Source of the DNA: a virus
Virus record (IMG/VR): IMGVR_UViG_3300048026_000308
Span: 1 to 32,968 of that record
Reading direction: 5' to 3' (one strand)
Length of the DNA stretch: 32,968 nucleotides
Shown here: piece after piece, positions 15,849 to 23,975 of the stretch
How positions within the stretch are numbered: the first letter of the stretch is position 1
Layout of the letters: every line of letters starts with the position of its first letter
Position numbers and translations under genes: made by a program
The notes under the pieces: generated by a model
Databases searched by the model: none
What the model was told of the DNA's origin: nothing
The model's input: only the letters and a program-made list of their open reading frames with translations

Positions 15849-16377
15849 TATCAATACATCTATTCTTAATAAGAATAATTTCAGACTCATCATAGACAAG
15901 ATTCCTACAGTGGAATACTATGTTAGGTCTGTTAATATTCCTGGCTTACAGTTTACAGAAGTGGAAACTGGTGCAGGTGTTGGAGTAGATGCATTTTTTC
16001 CAGGCGACAAAGTTTCCTTTGATAACTTAGAAGTGCAGTTCCTTGTCGATGAAGATTTGGAAAACTTCAAAGAAGTGTATGATTGGATGAATGCAATTAT
16101 TCCAATCAAAGACCCATCAGATTTTGAAAACTATGTTGAAACTGTAAAAACTCCAACTGGTAGGTTGTCAGCAATAAACAATGACTTAAATCAGTATTCA
16201 ATGATTACACTTGTAATGAACACTAATAAAAACATTCCAAATAAGTTTTTAAGGTTCTATGACTGTTTCCCTACTGGAATCAGTGGAATGGAATTAGAGT
16301 CAGGTTCTGAAACTGAACCAGTAGTGTGTACAGCAACATTTAGATTTACTTATTACGATATAGAAACCACTTCATAA
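15838..16377 (+). CDS. Tail tube-like virion protein (gp19/gp54-type fold candidate)
   Basis: A 179-residue protein starting with TTG; no in-frame ATG precedes the conserved part. The pattern NINTSILNKNNFRLIIDKIP, YYVRSVNIPGLQFTEVET, FFPGDKVSFDNLEVQFLVDE and CTATFRFTYYDIE parallels tail-tube proteins: N-terminal strand, 'IPG', 'GD...FD.L...F.VDE', C-terminal F-Y strand. In T4 the baseplate-tube connectors gp48 and gp54 are related to the tube protein gp19. A paralogue with such a role is likely but not certain. The gene is conserved near uvsY in marine T4-like phages as I remember. Confidence 0.65.
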   Translation: MTTNINTSILNKNNFRLIIDKIPTVEYYVRSVNIPGLQFTEVETGAGVGVDAFFPGDKVSFDNLEVQFLVDEDLENFKEVYDWMNAIIPIKDPSDFENYVETVKTPTGRLSAINNDLNQYSMITLVMNTNKNIPNKFLRFYDCFPTGISGMELESGSETEPVVCTATFRFTYYDIETTS

Positions 16378-16399
16378 AACCCACTTTTTGTGGTATAAT
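16371..16399 (+). promoter_or_regulatory. Early/middle-type promoter before uvsY
   Basis: TTCATA (16371-16376) and TATAAT (16394-16399) are 17 bases apart, with CCCACTTTTTGTGG in the spacer. The CACTTTTTG part is shared with the TTGACA-type early promoters at 26258, 26999 and 29906, although the -35 is weaker. CCAC/GTGG can form a small hairpin. It lies seven bases before the uvsY ATG, so the leader would be extremely short. Confidence 0.6.
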
Positions 16400-16406
16400 A
16401 TACAGT

Positions 16407-16850
16407 ATGAACTTAGATGAATTAAAAACCATGTGGAAAGAAGATTGTGAGATAGATGATATCGAATTAGATAATGCATCACTTGAAGTCCCTAAACTAC
16501 ATGCAAAATACCAAGACTTACTAACCAGTAAACTTTTATTAGCAAAACAATACGAATTTAAATACAATGAACTACTCAAAGATAAGTGGTTATGGTATAA
16601 CGGTAAAATGGACATGGATAGAATTAATGAATTGGGATGGGAACATGACCCACTTGACGGTGTTAATGTCATGAAAGCAGACATGCATTACTTTTACAAT
16701 TCAGATAAAGACCTCATGGAAATGAAGGCAAAACAAGATTACTTAAAAATAACAATAGACTTTCTCAAAGAGTGTATGCAAAACATTACTTGGAGACACC
16801 AAACAATTCGTAATACGATTGATTGGAGAAAGTTCATGGCAGGAAGTTAA
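16407..16850 (+). CDS. uvsY: UvsY recombination mediator
   Basis: A 147-residue homologue of T4 UvsY (137). It starts MNLDELKTMWKEDCEIDD and contains SLEVPKLHAKYQDLL, a central KDKWLWYNGKMDMDRINELG and the conserved ending NITWRHQTIRNTIDWRKFMAG. UvsY loads the UvsX recombinase on gp32-coated single strands during recombination-dependent replication. Neither uvsX nor gene 32 is in this window. A dedicated promoter precedes it. The next gene starts at the very next base after its stop. Confidence 0.95.
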   Translation: MNLDELKTMWKEDCEIDDIELDNASLEVPKLHAKYQDLLTSKLLLAKQYEFKYNELLKDKWLWYNGKMDMDRINELGWEHDPLDGVNVMKADMHYFYNSDKDLMEMKAKQDYLKITIDFLKECMQNITWRHQTIRNTIDWRKFMAGS

Positions 16851-17525
16851 ATGATACTAAAGAATTATATTTGGAATGCACCATCCTTTTTCAATGACAA
16901 AGAAGTAGAACTTTTTCATAAAACTGCAAATAAGATTGATTTCATGGATGCAGAGATTGGAATGGGACAACAAGACCCCGATGGAGATGGTGGTCTAAAA
17001 GGTGATTTCAATGAGGACATTAGAAGTTCGAGAGTAAAATGGTTTGGTGGACACGAAATGCCACAAGAACTTATAGATAAGATGTATGAAGCATTGTATC
17101 TTGCATGTGATGAAAGTGGATGGACTGATTTAATCACAGAGAATGAACCACCTCAGTATACAGTTTATGATGCACAACCTAATAAGAAGAAAGGGGACTT
17201 CTATACATGGCATACTGATGCAGGGCCAGAACCATTACCAAATGGAGTTATAAGAAAGTTAAGTATGACTATACAATTATCAGACCCCGATGATTATGAG
17301 GGTGGGCATTTTCAATGGTTAGAACCTCACCGACAGTTAGATAAAATTACAGAGAAAGATACTAGCATAGACATTAATCAATCTATAAGAACCGTTCCAT
17401 TTTCTGCAAAGGCAAAAGGAAGTGTTGTGGTATTTCCTTCGTTTGTTTATCATCAAGTAACACCAGTTTTAAGAGGTACAAGAAAATCACTAGTTGTGTG
17501 GTTTAACGGTCAACCTTATGTCTAA
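16851..17525 (+). CDS. Prolyl-4-hydroxylase-type 2-oxoglutarate/Fe(II) oxygenase
   Basis: A 224-residue enzyme of the P4Hc/PiuC-like group. The metal site is H121-T-D123 in FYTWHTDAG and H201 in FVYHQVTPV; R211 in GTRKSLVVWFNG is the 2-oxoglutarate arginine. The segment GGHFQWLEPH and the PSFVYH turn are typical of the fold. The substrate is unknown; phage members may hydroxylate proteins. It is inserted between uvsY and uvsW with zero or overlapping spacing, hence in the recombination operon. GQPYV is the C-terminus, encoded across the uvsW start. Confidence 0.88.
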   Translation: MILKNYIWNAPSFFNDKEVELFHKTANKIDFMDAEIGMGQQDPDGDGGLKGDFNEDIRSSRVKWFGGHEMPQELIDKMYEALYLACDESGWTDLITENEPPQYTVYDAQPNKKKGDFYTWHTDAGPEPLPNGVIRKLSMTIQLSDPDDYEGGHFQWLEPHRQLDKITEKDTSIDINQSIRTVPFSAKAKGSVVVFPSFVYHQVTPVLRGTRKSLVVWFNGQPYV

Positions 17526-18930
17526 TACAGTTCGTGTCTCTAAGATAGACGAAGTTTTTTTAAAAGTAGAGTGTCCCGATGATGGTCTTGCAAAAGACTT
17601 GTTTGACTTCTTTTCCTTTACAGTTCCAAATGCAAAGTTTATGCCTTCCTACAGAAACAAATGGTGGGATGGTAAGGTTCGTTTATTCTCAATCAAAACA
17701 AGAAAGATATACATAGGATTACTTCCTTACATAGATGAGTTCTGTAAAGAACGAGGATATGAGTTTGAAGGGATTGAAGATGTTATTGGTGTTAAACATA
17801 GAGAGAAGTGTAGTCAGTCATGGTTAGCAGATTTAGACTTACCTTTTCCTCCAAGAGATTATCAGATAGATGCATTCAATACTGCAGTTCAATATGGGAG
17901 ACAACTATTACTATCTCCAACTGCAAGTGGTAAGTCATTGATTATATACTTACTTGCAAGATACTATGATGTTAAAACGGTTATCATAGTTCCTACTACA
18001 TCACTAGTAGAACAAATGACAAAAGATTTTGAAGAGTATGGATATAAGGAAAGAGTCTGTAAGATATATCATGGACAAGAAGTGTTTGATGCACCAATAA
18101 CAATCACCACATGGCAATCATTCGCAAAAGCACCAAAGGAGGTGTTAAGTTCTTTTGATATGGTTGTCGGTGACGAAGCACATTTATTCAAAGCAGATGT
18201 TCTCAAAGGTATCTTAGAGAAGATGAAAAAAACTGCAATACGATTTGGAACTACTGGAACACTGGATGGTTCAGAGGTTCATAGATTACAACTCGAAGGT
18301 TTGTTCGGCCCAGTCAAAAAAGTTATATCAACTAAAGATTTAATGGAAGATGGAACTATTGCAAATCTTTCAATTGATTGTATCATACTTCGTCATACTA
18401 AACAGAAGAAAGGAAACTACCAAGAAGAGATGGACTACTTGGTCGGCAATGATAGTAGGAACGAATTTATTTGTAATCTTGTATATTCACTTAAAGGAAA
18501 TACATTAGTCTTGTTTCAATATGTAGAGAAACATGGTGCAGTCTTACATGGTAAAATGTTTAAGAGACTTGATGATAAACTACACTATGTTTACGGTGGA
18601 ACTGATGTAACTGATAGAGAAGAAGTCAGAACAATCGTAGAGAAAGCAGAAGACAATGTTATACTTGCATCTTATGGTACATTCTCAACTGGAGTGAACA
18701 TTAAGAAAATTGATAATGTGGTTTTTGCATCACCATCCAAATCAAGAATTAGAAATCTACAATCAATTGGTAGAGGACTTCGTAAGACTGAAGGCAAAAC
18801 AGAAATGAGACTGTTTGACATTGCAGATGATTTACAATGTAATAACTATACACTTAACCACCTTAAAGAAAGAATAAATATCTATAACGAAGAAGGATTT
18901 AAATACGAAATAAAACAATTCAACTTATGA
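17518..18930 (+). CDS. uvsW: UvsW DNA/RNA helicase
   Basis: A 470-residue superfamily 2 helicase (503 in T4). I choose the ATG at 17518, giving MSNTVRVSKIDEVFLKVEC as in marine relatives, over an upstream ATG at 17494. N-terminal domain: FMPSYRNKWWDGKVRLF. Motif I is SPTASGKS at 133-140, motif II DEAH at 219-222, motif III GTTGTL and motif VI QSIGRGLRK at about 415-423. UvsW drives branch migration and unwinds R-loops, switching replication from origins to recombination. It overlaps the oxygenase by eight bases and the next gene by four (ATGA). Confidence 0.96.
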   Translation: MSNTVRVSKIDEVFLKVECPDDGLAKDLFDFFSFTVPNAKFMPSYRNKWWDGKVRLFSIKTRKIYIGLLPYIDEFCKERGYEFEGIEDVIGVKHREKCSQSWLADLDLPFPPRDYQIDAFNTAVQYGRQLLLSPTASGKSLIIYLLARYYDVKTVIIVPTTSLVEQMTKDFEEYGYKERVCKIYHGQEVFDAPITITTWQSFAKAPKEVLSSFDMVVGDEAHLFKADVLKGILEKMKKTAIRFGTTGTLDGSEVHRLQLEGLFGPVKKVISTKDLMEDGTIANLSIDCIILRHTKQKKGNYQEEMDYLVGNDSRNEFICNLVYSLKGNTLVLFQYVEKHGAVLHGKMFKRLDDKLHYVYGGTDVTDREEVRTIVEKAEDNVILASYGTFSTGVNIKKIDNVVFASPSKSRIRNLQSIGRGLRKTEGKTEMRLFDIADDLQCNNYTLNHLKERINIYNEEGFKYEIKQFNL

Positions 18931-19373
18931 GATACGAAGTAATAAAAATAATAACGGGTGCTGAGATTTGTGGTATGGTAGAAGAAGTAGGAGATACTAT
19001 AAGGATTACTGCACCTATGGTATGTCAACTTTCAAGATTAGATTTAACTAATACTCTTGCAACCTTTATACCTTACACACCTGTAAGTTCAGACTCAATG
19101 ATTTCTATAGACACTGAACATGTTCTTCATAGAAGTAAAATGAGTGAACAATACATCCCCTTTTATGATGAAGCATCCTCAAAGTGGTTAACTATGGTAG
19201 AAACTGAATCTATCCCTTTAACCAACAAGATGCCTAAAATGGAATACATCAAAGACACCATCAACAAATTAGTTGCAGGAATGTCAGATGAAGAATTAGA
19301 TAAACTGGAAGAGGAACAGTTCTTAGAAGAAGATTCTCTTCTTGCACCATCCGACCCTAAGAAAATTCATTAG
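18927..19373 (+). CDS. Conserved phage protein downstream of uvsW, unknown function
   Basis: A 148-residue protein coupled to uvsW by an ATGA overlap. The first 80 residues look beta-rich (RYEVIKIITGAEICGMVEEV, TIRITAPMVCQL). They recall small Sm-like barrel proteins that follow uvsW in T4-like marine phages; that fold assignment is only an impression. The C-terminal 40 residues are strongly acidic and helical (MSDEELDKLEEEQFLEEDS). No enzyme motif is seen. Confidence 0.65.
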   Translation: MRYEVIKIITGAEICGMVEEVGDTIRITAPMVCQLSRLDLTNTLATFIPYTPVSSDSMISIDTEHVLHRSKMSEQYIPFYDEASSKWLTMVETESIPLTNKMPKMEYIKDTINKLVAGMSDEELDKLEEEQFLEEDSLLAPSDPKKIH

Positions 19374-19458
19374 GATTTTAGTTTGTCTAAATATGTGCGT
19401 ATAACATAGATTTATATCACATTATACAAAATACTTATAACTTAACTTTAGGAAAACC

Positions 19459-19632
19459 ATGACCACAGCAACTTTTTTTGCGAAGAGCATGGTGCGAAAA
19501 GCTAGAGAAGTCAACCATCAAGTTAGACCTGTAAAGAGAAAACTGGTTGACACTATCGAATTTCTAGTGCTGATGACTCTTCCGTTCTTACTACCATTTA
19601 TGATAATGTATCTATCGAGGGCATCCCTATGA
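19459..19632 (+). CDS. Small single-span membrane protein, cassette member 1
   Basis: A 57-residue ORF with a basic N-terminal half (KSMVRKAREVNHQVRPVKRK). One strongly hydrophobic helix covers about residues 34-52 (FLVLMTLPFLLPFMIMYL). TTTAGGA precedes the ATG. Its stop overlaps the next start (ATGA). The positive-inside rule suggests a cytoplasmic N-terminus. A TCTAAATA element at about 19386-19393 in the 85-base gap upstream could be a weak late promoter for the cassette. I recognise no family; the neighbouring cytochrome c suggests a respiratory-membrane role. Confidence 0.6.
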   Translation: MTTATFFAKSMVRKAREVNHQVRPVKRKLVDTIEFLVLMTLPFLLPFMIMYLSRASL

Positions 19633-19703
19633 GAGATAAATTAGAAATCGGTACACTTACGTTTATTTTTTGTTTATCAGTACTTTCACTTACAGGAGTA
19701 TAA
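19629..19703 (+). CDS. Putative 24-residue membrane peptide, cassette member 2
   Basis: The ORF MRDKLEIGTLTFIFCLSVLS and four more residues starts by ATGA overlap with the previous gene and ends one base before the cytochrome c ATG. Residues about 7-21 are hydrophobic. The last codons (ACAGGAGTA) also serve as the ribosome binding site of the cytochrome c gene. This could therefore be only a translational-coupling leader rather than a functional peptide. Confidence 0.4.
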   Translation: MRDKLEIGTLTFIFCLSVLSLTGV

Positions 19704-19704
19704 T

Positions 19705-20148
19705 ATGAAAGAATTAGGAATGTCTCTATTAGGATGTATTGCAATCGCAACTTTCTTTGTTGCAAAAGTATATCCAAACTTAGAATACAGTGGATATAGT
19801 AGTAATACTTCATGCACTGGTCAGTGTTATGTTGACTATGTTGCATTGAACGGAACTGCATCAGAAATACAACAAAGAAAAAATGCACTTGCAAATGCAG
19901 ATGAGTTCTCTTCTATTAGAAGTCTATGGAGTGGGTGTGCAGCTTGTCACGGTGCAGAAGGTCAAGGTATGGCAGTCTTTCCTAAACTTGCAGGTCAATC
20001 ACAAGATTACATTGTAAGTAAACTCAATGCATATAAAAATAGAGAGACAGTCGGTAATATGTCTTCTACTATGTGGGCTCAAGCAGGAATGTTGAGTGAT
20101 GCAGATATCAATATGATTGGTAAGTTTATAGAGGTGGAGTTAAAGTAA
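19705..20148 (+). CDS. Membrane-anchored class I cytochrome c
   Basis: A 147-residue protein. Residues 7-21 (SLLGCIAIATFFVAK) form an uncleaved signal-anchor, leaving a periplasmic domain. Heme attachment is C78-A-A-C81-H82 in SLWSGCAACHGAEGQG, followed by FPKLAGQSQDYIVSKLNAY and MSSTMWAQAGMLSDADINMI, the pattern of small c5/c553-type cytochromes. The axial methionine is probably M119 or M123. An extra pair C36/C41 (SCTGQC) may form a disulfide. It would carry electrons at the inner membrane after heme loading by the host Ccm or Ccs system. AGGAG lies upstream and its TAA overlaps the next ATG. Cytochromes are rare in phages, and the partner is unknown. Confidence 0.9.
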   Translation: MKELGMSLLGCIAIATFFVAKVYPNLEYSGYSSNTSCTGQCYVDYVALNGTASEIQQRKNALANADEFSSIRSLWSGCAACHGAEGQGMAVFPKLAGQSQDYIVSKLNAYKNRETVGNMSSTMWAQAGMLSDADINMIGKFIEVELK

Positions 20149-20354
20149 TGTACGTTCCTTGGTTTACAAAACCCGATACTGAAAAGAAAATACTACAGGT
20201 TGTAAACCTTTCACCTGATGAATCTTGGATTGAGAAAATTGTTGAAGTTCACCCAATGAAACAAGTTGCAATAATGTCAGTCGTGCAAGTCCTCGTTTTC
20301 GGTTTTATGCTCTTGTCCTTTTACTTAATCAACGTAGGATTGGACAGATTGTGA
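20148..20354 (+). CDS. Small single-span membrane protein, cassette member 4
   Basis: A 68-residue protein translationally coupled to the cytochrome c gene (TAATG). A polar N-terminal part (MYVPWFTKPDTEKKILQVV) precedes one hydrophobic helix at about residues 40-63 (VAIMSVVQVLVFGFMLLSFY). Its small size and single span resemble accessory subunits of membrane redox complexes, but I see no specific family signature. Its TGA overlaps a GTG start for the next small ORF. Confidence 0.7.
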   Translation: MYVPWFTKPDTEKKILQVVNLSPDESWIEKIVEVHPMKQVAIMSVVQVLVFGFMLLSFYLINVGLDRL

Positions 20355-20476
20355 AACACTATATAATATATACAATTTTAGGTTGGTGCATGTTTGAACT
20401 TGCCGTTGGTGATATCGATAGAATGAGTCGTGCAATTAATAATCCTGCAAAGAGTAGAGTTATAACCTACACTTAA
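20351..20476 (+). CDS. 41-residue protein with hydrophobic N-terminus, cassette member 5
   Basis: Starts with GTG in a GTGA overlap with the previous gene. The sequence VKHYIIYTILGWCMFELAVG has a hydrophobic first half; the rest (DIDRMSRAINNPAKSRVITY) is polar. The overlap and absence of stops support a real gene, but the size and non-ATG start keep confidence moderate. It is the last member of the cytochrome cassette; 143 bases without a gene follow. Confidence 0.5.
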   Translation: MKHYIIYTILGWCMFELAVGDIDRMSRAINNPAKSRVITYT

Positions 20477-20539
20477 TCCCTTATTATAGTATATCCCCTC
20501 GGGACATATTAATAATATCATATGATTTCAAATTCTACA

Positions 20540-20586
20540 AGAGGGTTTCTTAAAAAAGTTTAATTATTTTATTTCAAAAACCCTCT
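20540..20586. repeat. Long-loop inverted repeat before the gp55 gene
   Basis: AGAGGGTTT (20540-20548) and AAACCCTCT (20578-20586) are perfect 9-bp complements separated by 29 very AT-rich bases. The element ends 33 bases before the gp55 start. There is no T tract after it, so a simple terminator is unlikely. An mRNA leader structure or protein-binding site is possible. The rest of this gap (20477-20619) holds no gene I can see. Confidence 0.5.
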
Positions 20587-20619
20587 ATGAATTTAAAGAA
20601 TTATCCGTATAATAGAGGT

Positions 20620-21183
20620 ATGACAACAAAAAAAGACCCCAAAAAAGCAATTCATTATGTATCTAATAAAGACTTTACAGCTGCAGTTGCAGATTATGTA
20701 AGTCAGATACAGTCCAATCTTTCTGAAGGAAAGGAAGCACCACAAATGTCAGAGTACATAGGAGAGTGCATTTATAAAATTGCAACCCGTCTATCTACAA
20801 GACCAAACTTCATCAACTACACATATAGAGATGAAATGATTTGTGATGCAATTGAAAACTGTATTCAATACATTGGGAACTTTAAAGTAGAGAAGTCCAA
20901 CAATGCATTCGCATATGTTACCCAAATCTGTTACTATGCTTTCTTAAGAAGAATACAAAAAGAAAAGAAACAGGTTTACATCAAACAAAAGTCAACAATA
21001 GAATCTGCATTAACATTAGATTCATTTACAACTATAGATGGCATTCATGACCCAACCCTTATTAACACAAATGTTGAGTGGATGAACGAAAATATGAATC
21101 ATGTCGAGTATAAACCTCGTAAATCTAAAAGAGTATCAACAAAGAATAATTTAGAAACTAACTTCTCAGAAGAAGAGGAATAA
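20620..21183 (+). CDS. gp55: Late-transcription sigma factor gp55
   Basis: A 187-residue homologue of T4 gp55 (185). I use the ATG at 20620 with AGAGGT just upstream, rather than the in-frame ATG at 20587, because MTTKKDPKKAIHYVSNKDF fits the family start. Conserved parts are YIGECIYKIATRLSTRPNF, RDEMICDAIENCIQYIGNF and NAFAYVTQICYYAFLRRIQK, a minimal sigma-70 region 2. It directs host RNA polymerase to NATAAATA promoters with the sliding clamp gp45 as coactivator, both encoded here. The C-terminal acidic tail (NFSEEEE) recalls the clamp-binding end of T4 gp55. Confidence 0.93.
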   Translation: MTTKKDPKKAIHYVSNKDFTAAVADYVSQIQSNLSEGKEAPQMSEYIGECIYKIATRLSTRPNFINYTYRDEMICDAIENCIQYIGNFKVEKSNNAFAYVTQICYYAFLRRIQKEKKQVYIKQKSTIESALTLDSFTTIDGIHDPTLINTNVEWMNENMNHVEYKPRKSKRVSTKNNLETNFSEEEE

Positions 21184-22251
21184 TTGAAAATAGCAATCTT
21201 AAATGACACCCATGCAGGTGTTAGGTCGGATATGTTGGAAATGGCAAAATATCAAGGTCGTTTCTACGAGGAAATATTTTTCCCATATCTAGATGAACAT
21301 GATATCAAACAAGTGATTCACTTGGGAGATTACTTTGATAGAAGGAAGTATGTAAACTTTTCCAGTCTACATGCTAATCGTAAACACTTCATTGAACCTT
21401 TAGTAGAAAGAGGAATCCAAATGGATTTAATTCTTGGTAATCATGACACTTATTATAAGAATACAAATGATGTCAACTCACCCGAACTTTTACTATTCAA
21501 TGAATCAAACATTAATGTTATACAAGAACCCGAAGTAAAAGAATATGATGGATATCCTATTGCACTTGTTCCGTGGATTAATCCCGAAAATTATGCAGAT
21601 ACAGTAGAGTTTTTACACTCTGCAAAGGCAACCCAATGTTGGGGTCACTTTGAGTTTGAAGGTGCATTGATGCAGCCAGGATTCAATTGTCCACATGGAT
21701 TAGACCATACTTATGTAAAAAGATTTGAACAAGTCTTGAGTGGTCATTTCCATCACAAATCAGAAGTTGGTAATATTAGATACTTAGGAAGTCAAATGCA
21801 ATTCACATGGTCGGACTATGGAGACAACAAATACTTCCATATCTTCGATACCGAAACACAAGAAATAACACCAGTTCACAATCCACTTGAAATGTTTGAG
21901 AAAGTTTTCTATGACGACAGCAAAGAAACTTTTGATACTATAACTGAAAAGGACTTATCAAGTGTGAATGGTAAGTTTATAAAACTTATTGTTATAAACA
22001 AAGACAATCCATATTGGTTTGATACATTCTTGGATAAAGTCCATGCCGAGAATCCTCTTCACCTACAAGTAGTAGATGATAATAAACATATGGATTTCTT
22101 TGATGATTCAGAGATAGATGATATCGAAGACACTTTAACTATCGTAGAGAAATATGTAGATAGTTTAGAAATACAAGGAAAGAAAAAACCACTCAATGAC
22201 TTAATGACATCCCTATATGATGAAGCATTAGACCAACACAATTACTTATGA
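21184..22251 (+). CDS. gp47: Recombination endonuclease subunit gp47 (Mre11/SbcD-like)
   Basis: A 355-residue calcineurin-like phosphoesterase (339 in T4) starting with TTG right after the gp55 stop. Metal motifs: D8-T-H10 (LNDTHAG), GDYFDRRK with D49, GNHDTY with N86/H87, CWGHFEFEG and LSGHFHHKS. With gp46 it resects DNA ends and, in T4, helps degrade host DNA and feed recombination. It overlaps gp46 by four bases. Confidence 0.95.
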   Translation: MKIAILNDTHAGVRSDMLEMAKYQGRFYEEIFFPYLDEHDIKQVIHLGDYFDRRKYVNFSSLHANRKHFIEPLVERGIQMDLILGNHDTYYKNTNDVNSPELLLFNESNINVIQEPEVKEYDGYPIALVPWINPENYADTVEFLHSAKATQCWGHFEFEGALMQPGFNCPHGLDHTYVKRFEQVLSGHFHHKSEVGNIRYLGSQMQFTWSDYGDNKYFHIFDTETQEITPVHNPLEMFEKVFYDDSKETFDTITEKDLSSVNGKFIKLIVINKDNPYWFDTFLDKVHAENPLHLQVVDDNKHMDFFDDSEIDDIEDTLTIVEKYVDSLEIQGKKKPLNDLMTSLYDEALDQHNYL

Positions 22252-23963
22252 TAAATTTTAAAAAGGTAAGATGGAAAAATTTACTTTCATCGGGAAATAA
22301 TTTTACAGAGATAGACCTAAATGCACACCAAACAACCCTAATACTTGGAGAGAATGGTGCAGGTAAATCTACACTTTTAGATGCATTGTGTTTTGGTCTT
22401 TATGGTCGTGGGTTCAGAAACTTAAAGAAAGAACTTCTTATTAATAGTGTTAACGAGAAAGGACTTATAGTAGAGGTTGAATTTAACATAGGTAAAAAAG
22501 AGTATAAGGTTATGCGAGGTGCAAAACCTAATAAGTTTGAGATACATGTTGATGGAGTATTCGTCAACCAAGATGCAACAGTAAAGGATTACCAAGAACA
22601 ATTAGAAAAGAATATTCTTAAGATGTCTTATCGTTCATTCACCCAAGTTGCAATCTTAGGTTCTGCAAACTTTGTCCCATTCATGCAATTGAAAGCAAAG
22701 GATAGAAGAGGTCTTATCGAAGACCTATTAGACATATCTATCTTTTCGACTATGAGTGACATCCTAAGAAAAAGAGTCAGTAATTACGTTGTAGAGCAAC
22801 GTGAGAATGAACATGAAATAAATATTATGGAAGAGAGAATCAATGGTTTGAATGAACAGTTGACTGCACTTCGTGTAAATCGTGATGAGAAGATAGGTAA
22901 GTTTCAGTCTACTATAAAAGAAACTGAAGATAATGTCGACTCACTTATGGAAAAGGTTGAATTAAAAACTGAAACCATTAAAGAAAAAACATCTTCAATT
23001 TCAGATAGAGACCCACAAGGAGACCGTCTGAAACAAGCTCTAGAGTTTGAAAAGAAGATGGAAGAGAACAGACGAAAAGTAGAAAAAGAAATATCATTCT
23101 ATGAAAAGAATGATGAATGTCCAACATGTAAACAAGGATTAGATGAGGAACACAAAAAAACTCACATCGCAGAGAAACAGAAGAAGAAGGACGAACTGGT
23201 ATCTGCACTCCAACAAATTGAAGACACAATCACAGACTCCTCCAACAGAATGGACGAAATCGGAAAAGTCCAACAAGGAATAGAATCTCTTCAAAAACAA
23301 ATTGCAGTTATCCAAACTGAAATTATTTCTAATCAGAAATACATAAAGAAACTTAACAAAGAAATAGAAGACCTACAGATTGAAGCAAACGTCCCCTCTA
23401 ACACACATGAATCTATAGAAGAGAATGAAAGTAAATTAGAGATACTATTATCTAAAAAAGAAACACTTGTAGACCAAGGACACTATTACGAGTTAGCACA
23501 AATGTTGTTGAGAGACCAAGGTGTTAAACAGAAGATTATTAAACAGTATGTTCCAGTAATGAACAATATGATAAACAAGTATCTTGCATCACTGGAGTTC
23601 TTTGTAGGATTTGAATTAGATGAATCCTTTGAGGAAACAATCAAGTCAAGATTCAGAGATGTGTTCAAATACGATAACTTTTCACAAGGTGAGAAAATGA
23701 GAATAGATTTAAGTATTCTATTTACATGGAGAACTATTGCAAGAATGAAAAATAGTGTTAACACTAACCTGCTCATTCTCGATGAAGTGTTCGACTCTTC
23801 ACTTGACACTAACGGAACAGACGACTTTTTAAAACTATTGAATACACTTACAGAGAAAACTAATGCATTCATCATATCACATAAAGGTGAAGCATTGTAT
23901 GATAAGTTTAATGATGTAATTAGGTTTGAGAAACATAAAAACTTCTCCCGAATTGCAGAATAG
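22248..23963 (+). CDS. gp46: Recombination endonuclease subunit gp46 (Rad50/SbcC-like)
   Basis: A 571-residue SMC-type ATPase (560 in T4). Walker A GENGAGKS is at 34-41. A long coiled coil follows, with a zinc-hook C291-P-T-C294 (DECPTCKQG) at its tip, then a second coil. The ABC signature FSQGEK starts at 478 and Walker B LLILDE runs 508-513. Both ATPase halves and the hook are intact. It forms the gp46/gp47 complex for end resection. Its stop overlaps a GATAAATA element preceding the next gene. Confidence 0.96.
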   Translation: MINFKKVRWKNLLSSGNNFTEIDLNAHQTTLILGENGAGKSTLLDALCFGLYGRGFRNLKKELLINSVNEKGLIVEVEFNIGKKEYKVMRGAKPNKFEIHVDGVFVNQDATVKDYQEQLEKNILKMSYRSFTQVAILGSANFVPFMQLKAKDRRGLIEDLLDISIFSTMSDILRKRVSNYVVEQRENEHEINIMEERINGLNEQLTALRVNRDEKIGKFQSTIKETEDNVDSLMEKVELKTETIKEKTSSISDRDPQGDRLKQALEFEKKMEENRRKVEKEISFYEKNDECPTCKQGLDEEHKKTHIAEKQKKKDELVSALQQIEDTITDSSNRMDEIGKVQQGIESLQKQIAVIQTEIISNQKYIKKLNKEIEDLQIEANVPSNTHESIEENESKLEILLSKKETLVDQGHYYELAQMLLRDQGVKQKIIKQYVPVMNNMINKYLASLEFFVGFELDESFEETIKSRFRDVFKYDNFSQGEKMRIDLSILFTWRTIARMKNSVNTNLLILDEVFDSSLDTNGTDDFLKLLNTLTEKTNAFIISHKGEALYDKFNDVIRFEKHKNFSRIAE

Positions 23964-23970
23964 ATAAATA
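23963..23970 (+). promoter_or_regulatory. Late promoter variant GATAAATA
   Basis: GATAAATA begins on the last base of the gp46 stop codon and ends five bases before the ATG at 23976. It fits NATAAATA, but leaves no room for a leader, and no Shine-Dalgarno sequence is visible. The layout is the same as before gp20. Confidence 0.45.
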
Positions 23971-23975
23971 GTACT

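Noticed and set aside
16346-16684. 112-codon minus-strand frame opposite uvsY
   Set aside because: Mirrors the codon pattern of uvsY and has no start signals; a shadow frame.
20608-20613. TATAAT as a promoter -10 for gp55
   Set aside because: No acceptable -35 at 16-18 bases and it is only seven bases from the ATG; kept only as a note in the inverted-repeat finding.
23486-23875. 129-codon minus-strand frame inside gp46
   Set aside because: Lies wholly opposite an intact gp46 with conserved motifs, has no promoter or ribosome binding site, and is serine/leucine-rich as expected of antisense frames.
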